NCBI GenBank assembly: GCA_007118525.1
Contig: SKRK01000356.1
Span: forward strand, 1 to 10,243
DNA length: 10,243 nt
Reading direction: 5' to 3'
DNA from: Balneolaceae bacterium
GTDB lineage: Bacteria > Bacteroidota > Rhodothermia > Balneolales > Balneolaceae
Numbering within the stretch: position 1 is the first letter of the stretch; every line of letters starts with the position of its first letter. The notes under the pieces are model-generated. The model made no database searches. It had not been told where the DNA came from and saw only the letters and a list, made by a program, of their open reading frames with translations. Made by a program: the position numbers and the translations under genes. Shown one piece after another: positions 6,923 to 10,243 of the stretch.

Positions 6923-8152
6923 TCAAACAGCATCTTTATGATAGCTTTTTATCGCTTTAAGAAAAGAAACCGTAGCACCAAGGCCGCATATAAGAATCAC
7001 CGTTAGAATGGCATAAGATACAGCATAAGGGCCGCTGTAAACCGAATCCATCAACCAGCCGGTTACGGGCGGGCCAAAACCAAAACCGGCAATACTGATC
7101 ACAAACAGATAGAGCCCGCCGGCCAGTGCTCGCTGCCTCGATTCCACAAAATATTGAATTAGCGCGGCAGCCACTCCATTGTAGGATGATGAGAAGAGTA
7201 CTCCAATTCCAATCAGCAGAAACGCTGTTTCCGGCACGGAGCTGAATAGCCCAAACAGATAAAAAGGCACCCCTGCCAGTGCTGCTACTATTCCCAACCA
7301 GAACCGGTTTGCAGGATTTTTACGAGCCAGAAGATCCGCAATTTTTCCCGAGAGGATTACAGTTCCGCCAACACCGAACATAAACCATCCAAATTGCGCA
7401 ATAAGGTCGGGCCTTTGGTGCAAATCGTTAAATACATTGCCGGCAAATGCCAGAATCGTATAGCCGGTGCAGGCAAGAAAGGAGAACCCGATCAAGTGCC
7501 AGCGGATCGACTCTTTACTCAACATACTTCTGAGCTCCAGCAGCATATTCGGCTCCATGGCATCGATTCTCTTCTTTCGCTGAGGTTCTTTCAGATACCA
7601 CCACACAACCGGGGCCAGAAGAATTCCCGGCAGGCCCACAGCAACCATCGCCATCCGCCAGTCGTAGTAGATGGATATGGTTCCGCCGACAAGAAATGAC
7701 AGCCCTACACCGATAAAAATCCCACTGGCATAAACCGAAAAAACCGTGGCTCTCTGTTGGGGTGTAAAAGTATCTGCCAGATATGAGTAGACAGCAGGGC
7801 TAAGCATGGCCTGGCTGATACCTACAAATATTCTGGCCGTGACCAAAAATGCAAACGAGGCAGCAAACCCGCTTAGAACCGTCATCAGGCTCCACACAAA
7901 CAGACCAATGCAGATCATCGCTTTTCTGGATGTTTTATCGGCTATACGCCCCATTGGTAATCCGGCAAGAGCATATACAAATGAAAATGCAGGGCCGTAT
8001 AACAGTCCGATCTGCAGATTGCTCAGTGTTAGTGTATCCCGGATTTGAGTTCCGAGAACAGCCACAATTTGCCGGTCCACAAAACTGAGTATATAGATCA
8101 GGGTGAGCAGAAGTACCGTGCCCCAGGCCAGGTTTTTATTTAAAGCTTGCAT
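6923..8152 (-). CDS. MFS transporter, Spinster-like
   Basis: This 409-residue inner-membrane carrier of the major facilitator superfamily has about twelve hydrophobic helices in two halves, joined by a basic loop near residues 186-215. The N-terminal half is of the Spinster-like type. It has YILSFVDRQIVAVL (20-33), then IGLLYGPAFSFVYALAGLP (48-66) and motif A, GLPMGRIADKTSRK (64-77). ARIFVGISQAMLSPA (106-120) and LKEPQRK (187-193) follow. Bacterial members are proton-coupled carriers whose substrates are mostly unknown, and nothing here fixes the substrate. The ATG at 8152 fits the usual start, just before the first helix. No strong ribosome binding site is visible, and a 12-bp palindrome sits 4 bp upstream. 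It is the first gene of the minus-strand run and is divergent from endonuclease III. Confidence 0.9.
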   Translation of the reverse strand: MQALNKNLAWGTVLLLTLIYILSFVDRQIVAVLGTQIRDTLTLSNLQIGLLYGPAFSFVYALAGLPMGRIADKTSRKAMICIGLFVWSLMTVLSGFAASFAFLVTARIFVGISQAMLSPAVYSYLADTFTPQQRATVFSVYASGIFIGVGLSFLVGGTISIYYDWRMAMVAVGLPGILLAPVVWWYLKEPQRKKRIDAMEPNMLLELRSMLSKESIRWHLIGFSFLACTGYTILAFAGNVFNDLHQRPDLIAQFGWFMFGVGGTVILSGKIADLLARKNPANRFWLGIVAALAGVPFYLFGLFSSVPETAFLLIGIGVLFSSSYNGVAAALIQYFVESRQRALAGGLYLFVISIAGFGFGPPVTGWLMDSVYSGPYAVSYAILTVILICGLGATVSFLKAIKSYHKDAV

Positions 8153-8156
8153 CTAA

Positions 8157-8168
8157 AATTCATGAATT
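8157..8168. repeat. 12-bp palindrome next to the MFS start codon
   Basis: AATTCATGAATT is a perfect palindrome ending 4 bp upstream of the MFS ATG (8152). It covers where a ribosome binding site would lie and could be an operator or a small hairpin in the leader. It could also be chance. Confidence 0.35.
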
Positions 8169-8220
8169 CTGCACCACTAAGAATGTTATCATCTGTTACT
8201 TCGTTTACACAATGAATGAT

Positions 8221-8248
8221 TTAGCCGGATTTTAATTGAACCGGCTAA
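8221..8248. promoter_or_regulatory. GC-rich inverted repeat in the divergent MFS/nth intergenic region
   Basis: TTAGCCGG (8221-8228) and CCGGCTAA (8241-8248) are perfect 8-bp inverted arms around a 12-base AT-rich spacer, in otherwise AT-rich DNA between two divergent genes. A regulator-binding site or a hairpin is possible. It is not placed as a terminator, because no gene runs into it. It immediately precedes the candidate nth promoter motif. Confidence 0.45.
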
Positions 8249-8260
8249 CCTATACATTTG
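8230..8260 (+). promoter_or_regulatory. Candidate Bacteroidota-type promoter of nth
   Basis: TACATTTG (8253-8260) matches the TAnnTTTG -7 element of Bacteroidota promoters exactly. TTTT (8230-8233) lies 19 nt upstream, where the -33 TTTG element belongs (3 of 4). Transcription would begin near 8267, downstream of the TTG at 8236 and about 56 nt before the GTG at 8323. The promoter overlaps the inverted repeat at 8221-8248, which could then act as an operator. Confidence 0.4.
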
Positions 8261-8322
8261 AACAGCTCAGGGTTATTTACGAACTTGAGAAACTATGTAA
8301 TTATCAAACAAAAAAGATCTTT

Positions 8323-9015
8323 GTGGCCAAACTTCCTAAAAAGTCGAAGAAACAGAAAGAGCGCGCAGCTGAAATCCTTGATGAACTCTACAAATACTAC
8401 CCAAACCCCCATTGTGAGCTGAATCACAGAAATCCATTTGAGTTGTTAATTGCAACGATTCTGAGCGCGCAGTGTACGGATGTAAGGGTTAACAAAGTTA
8501 CTCCGGCACTTTTTGAAGCATATCCCACTCCCGAAACTATGGCCGAAGCTCCGCTTGAAGAGCTCGAGGAGCTCGTTCGCACCACCGGCTTCTATCGCAA
8601 CAAGGCCCTCTCATTGAAGGAGACATCCAAAACCATCGTTGAAGAGTTTGAGGGTGAAGTACCCAGCACGATGGAAGATCTGCTCACGCTTCGGGGTGCT
8701 GCCCGAAAAACTGCAAATGTTGTACTGGGTAATGCGTTCAATATAAATGAAGGCGTGGTGGTAGATACACACGTCAGACGTATCTCCAATCGTCTGGGAT
8801 TGACCAGGGAGAAGAAGAATACCGATAAGATTGAACGTGACCTGATGGCTCTTTTTCCGAAAGAAAACTGGACTGATCTTTCGCATCTTATGATTCACCA
8901 CGGCCGCAACGCCTGCAAGGCACGGCTGTCTCAACCTCCTGAACATCCCATTTGTATTCGTTACGGTAAAAAATGTGAATGCTGGAAAATGCGCGGACAA
9001 AACAATGATGAATGA
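8323..9015 (+). CDS. nth: Endonuclease III (DNA glycosylase/AP lyase)
   Basis: This protein of about 230 residues removes oxidised pyrimidines from DNA and cleaves the abasic site in base excision repair. NPFELLIATILSAQCTDVRVNK (38-59) is the family hallmark. The helix-hairpin-helix is LRGAARKTANVVL, with the catalytic lysine at K129, and the catalytic aspartate is D148 in VVVDTHVRR. The usual hairpin LPGVG reads LRGAA here. Four C-terminal cysteines are present (C198, C211, C218, C220) with spacing x12, x6, x1 instead of the usual x6, x2, x5 of the [4Fe-4S] cluster. The frame is open back to TTG 8236, which would give 259 residues. I chose GTG 8323 because the length then fits the E. coli enzyme (211 residues) and because a candidate promoter lies between the two starts. 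The end overlaps the Memo gene. Confidence 0.93.
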   Translation: MAKLPKKSKKQKERAAEILDELYKYYPNPHCELNHRNPFELLIATILSAQCTDVRVNKVTPALFEAYPTPETMAEAPLEELEELVRTTGFYRNKALSLKETSKTIVEEFEGEVPSTMEDLLTLRGAARKTANVVLGNAFNINEGVVVDTHVRRISNRLGLTREKKNTDKIERDLMALFPKENWTDLSHLMIHHGRNACKARLSQPPEHPICIRYGKKCECWKMRGQNNDE

Positions 9016-10234
9016 AACCCTTCTTTTCGACTCCTTAAGCAACCCTGTGCCGGAACTGCGGCGAGACGTGCAGATAATTCCTGTTACCGATAACGGGCAA
9101 GATCTGCTCTATTTTCACGACATGATGGGATATTCATCCCCAAACTTTGCTCTCGACCGAAAAATTGAACCCATTTTGTCACTGTTTAACGGGCAATATG
9201 GGGTCAACCAGATTTCAACCATGCTCAACAATACCATCAAGGCTGATGATCTGCTCGATTTCGTACAGCTTCTGGATCAGCACAGAATACTGAACTCCAA
9301 ACACTTCAAGCTGTTTTCCAACAGGATTGAGAAAGACTTTGAAGCTTCCAAAACCCGAAAATCGGCATTAGCCGGCGAAAGTTATCCTGATCATCCCGCC
9401 GAGCTGAGCACGTTTATGAAAAGTTTCATGAGTGAGGCTAAAAGCCTGGAAAGCGCTCCTAAAAAGGCCCTTTACGCTCCACATATTGATCTGCGAGTGG
9501 GAAACAAGCAGTATGCAGAGGCGTTTTCCGGTCTGAAAAGCCTGAGGCCAAAGCGGGTCGTGATTCTGGCCACGTCTCACTACGCCGGCAACTATCCCGA
9601 CATCTATAAATCATCTCCCTATATCGGTTCAGTCAAAAATTATGAGCTGCCCGGAAAGACTTTCATGACAGATCAATCATACATAGAGAAGTTAAATAAG
9701 GCGGCTTCTGAGACAGGTTTTACCCTTTCCGACAGGGCGCACAGAGTTGAGCACAGTATCGAGCTTCACCTGCTGTTTGCCGGTCATATCTGGCAGCACG
9801 ACTTTCAAATTGTGCCCATACTGGTTGCTGGAATTGATGACCTGCTTTATCACAGTGAAGGTGATATTGGAGCTAAAACAGACGATTTTGCCAAGCAGCT
9901 CCATGATTTGGATGACGAGGATACGTTTTACCTGGTAAGCGGTGACCTTTCGCATGTAGGTAAAAAATTTGGCGATCCACTGGCGGCCTCTCAACTGCGT
10001 GACGACGTGGAGCTGTCAGACAGGCTTTTTATAGATGCCGCCATCTCCGGAAGAGCCCAGCTTCTGCTTGATCAGGTTGCGACAGACTACGACGCCACCC
10101 GGATCTGCGGATTCCCTCCCCTCTATACATTTCTAAGTGCCTTCCCGGAAACCAAAGGAGAGCTGATCAACTACCACTGGTGGGATGAAACAGAAAGGGA
10201 AAGCGCCGTCTCATTCGGTTCGATTTACTATTAA
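9005..10234 (+). CDS. amrB: AmmeMemoRadiSam system protein B (Memo family) with PqqD-like N-terminal domain
   Basis: This is a protein of 409 residues. The C-terminal part (about 120-409) is a Memo domain, related to the LigB class of non-haem metal dioxygenases. It shows ALAGESYP (121-128), YAPHID (157-162), ATSH (189-192), HRVEHSIELH (246-255) and SGDLSH (312-317). The conserved histidines H160, H192 and H250 match expected metal-site positions. Human MEMO1 has a redox cysteine in the last motif, where serine (S316) stands here. Residues about 15-100 resemble a PqqD-like winged helix: a hydrophobic strand (DLLYFHD), ILSLFNGQYGVNQI, then a helix ending in LLDQHRIL. The reaction is not established for this family. 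ATG 9005 or 9008 is the likely start, overlapping nth by 11 or 8 nt, which suggests translational coupling. A GTG at 8975 is less likely. Partner genes (AMMECR1-like, radical SAM) are not in the window. Confidence 0.85.
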   Translation: MMNETLLFDSLSNPVPELRRDVQIIPVTDNGQDLLYFHDMMGYSSPNFALDRKIEPILSLFNGQYGVNQISTMLNNTIKADDLLDFVQLLDQHRILNSKHFKLFSNRIEKDFEASKTRKSALAGESYPDHPAELSTFMKSFMSEAKSLESAPKKALYAPHIDLRVGNKQYAEAFSGLKSLRPKRVVILATSHYAGNYPDIYKSSPYIGSVKNYELPGKTFMTDQSYIEKLNKAASETGFTLSDRAHRVEHSIELHLLFAGHIWQHDFQIVPILVAGIDDLLYHSEGDIGAKTDDFAKQLHDLDDEDTFYLVSGDLSHVGKKFGDPLAASQLRDDVELSDRLFIDAAISGRAQLLLDQVATDYDATRICGFPPLYTFLSAFPETKGELINYHWWDETERESAVSFGSIYY

Positions 10235-10243
10235 TTTGTCTTT

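Noticed and set aside
8975..9004. GTG 8975 as start of the Memo protein
   Set aside because: It would overlap nth by 41 nt and add ten residues with no visible conservation. ATG 9005/9008 fits a usual short overlap.
8611..9042. Minus-strand frame of 143 codons opposite nth
   Set aside because: It is antisense to the conserved catalytic core of endonuclease III and has no recognisable motif.

Overview
The window looks like ordinary chromosomal sequence from a Gram-negative bacterium of the Bacteroidota/Balneolota (FCB) group. The basis is the kind of proteins present: a paired periplasmic M16 peptidase with a lipoprotein subunit, a Spinster-like MFS carrier, a tandem-domain UspA protein, and an AmmeMemoRadiSam protein B with a long N-terminus. 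Ribosome binding sites are mostly weak, and one TAnnTTTG promoter motif is present. Moderate GC and phylum placement are judged by eye and are inference. No mobile element, tRNA, rRNA or CRISPR array was seen.

Layout: positions 1-240 hold the 3' end of a plus-strand gene resembling a glycosyltransferase. A compound hairpin terminator (259-316) separates it from a convergent minus-strand block. Read in the direction of transcription, that block is an MFS transporter (8152-6923), a DUF368/PopT-type polyprenyl-phosphate transporter (6849-5662), a two-domain universal stress protein (5521-4523), a 531-nt non-coding gap with small repeats, and two M16 metallopeptidase-family genes 16 nt apart (3991-2477 and 2460-340). 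Divergent from the MFS gene, on the plus strand, are an endonuclease III (8323-9015) and, overlapping its end by 11 nt, a Memo-family protein carrying an apparent PqqD-like N-terminal domain (9005-10234).

How the genes work together: the M16 genes almost certainly form one operon and one enzyme. The first protein carries the zinc site, while the second has lost it and carries the R/Y substrate-binding pair and an extra C-terminal domain. The DUF368 protein would recycle undecaprenyl phosphate across the inner membrane. The stress protein has its own candidate promoter. Endonuclease III and the Memo protein appear translationally coupled, although no functional link between them is evident.

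I see no complete new defence or biosynthetic system. The items most worth a second look are the PqqD-like/Memo fusion, the altered iron-sulphur cysteine spacing in endonuclease III, the extra soluble domain in the DUF368 protein with its odd translation start, and the split active site of the M16 pair.
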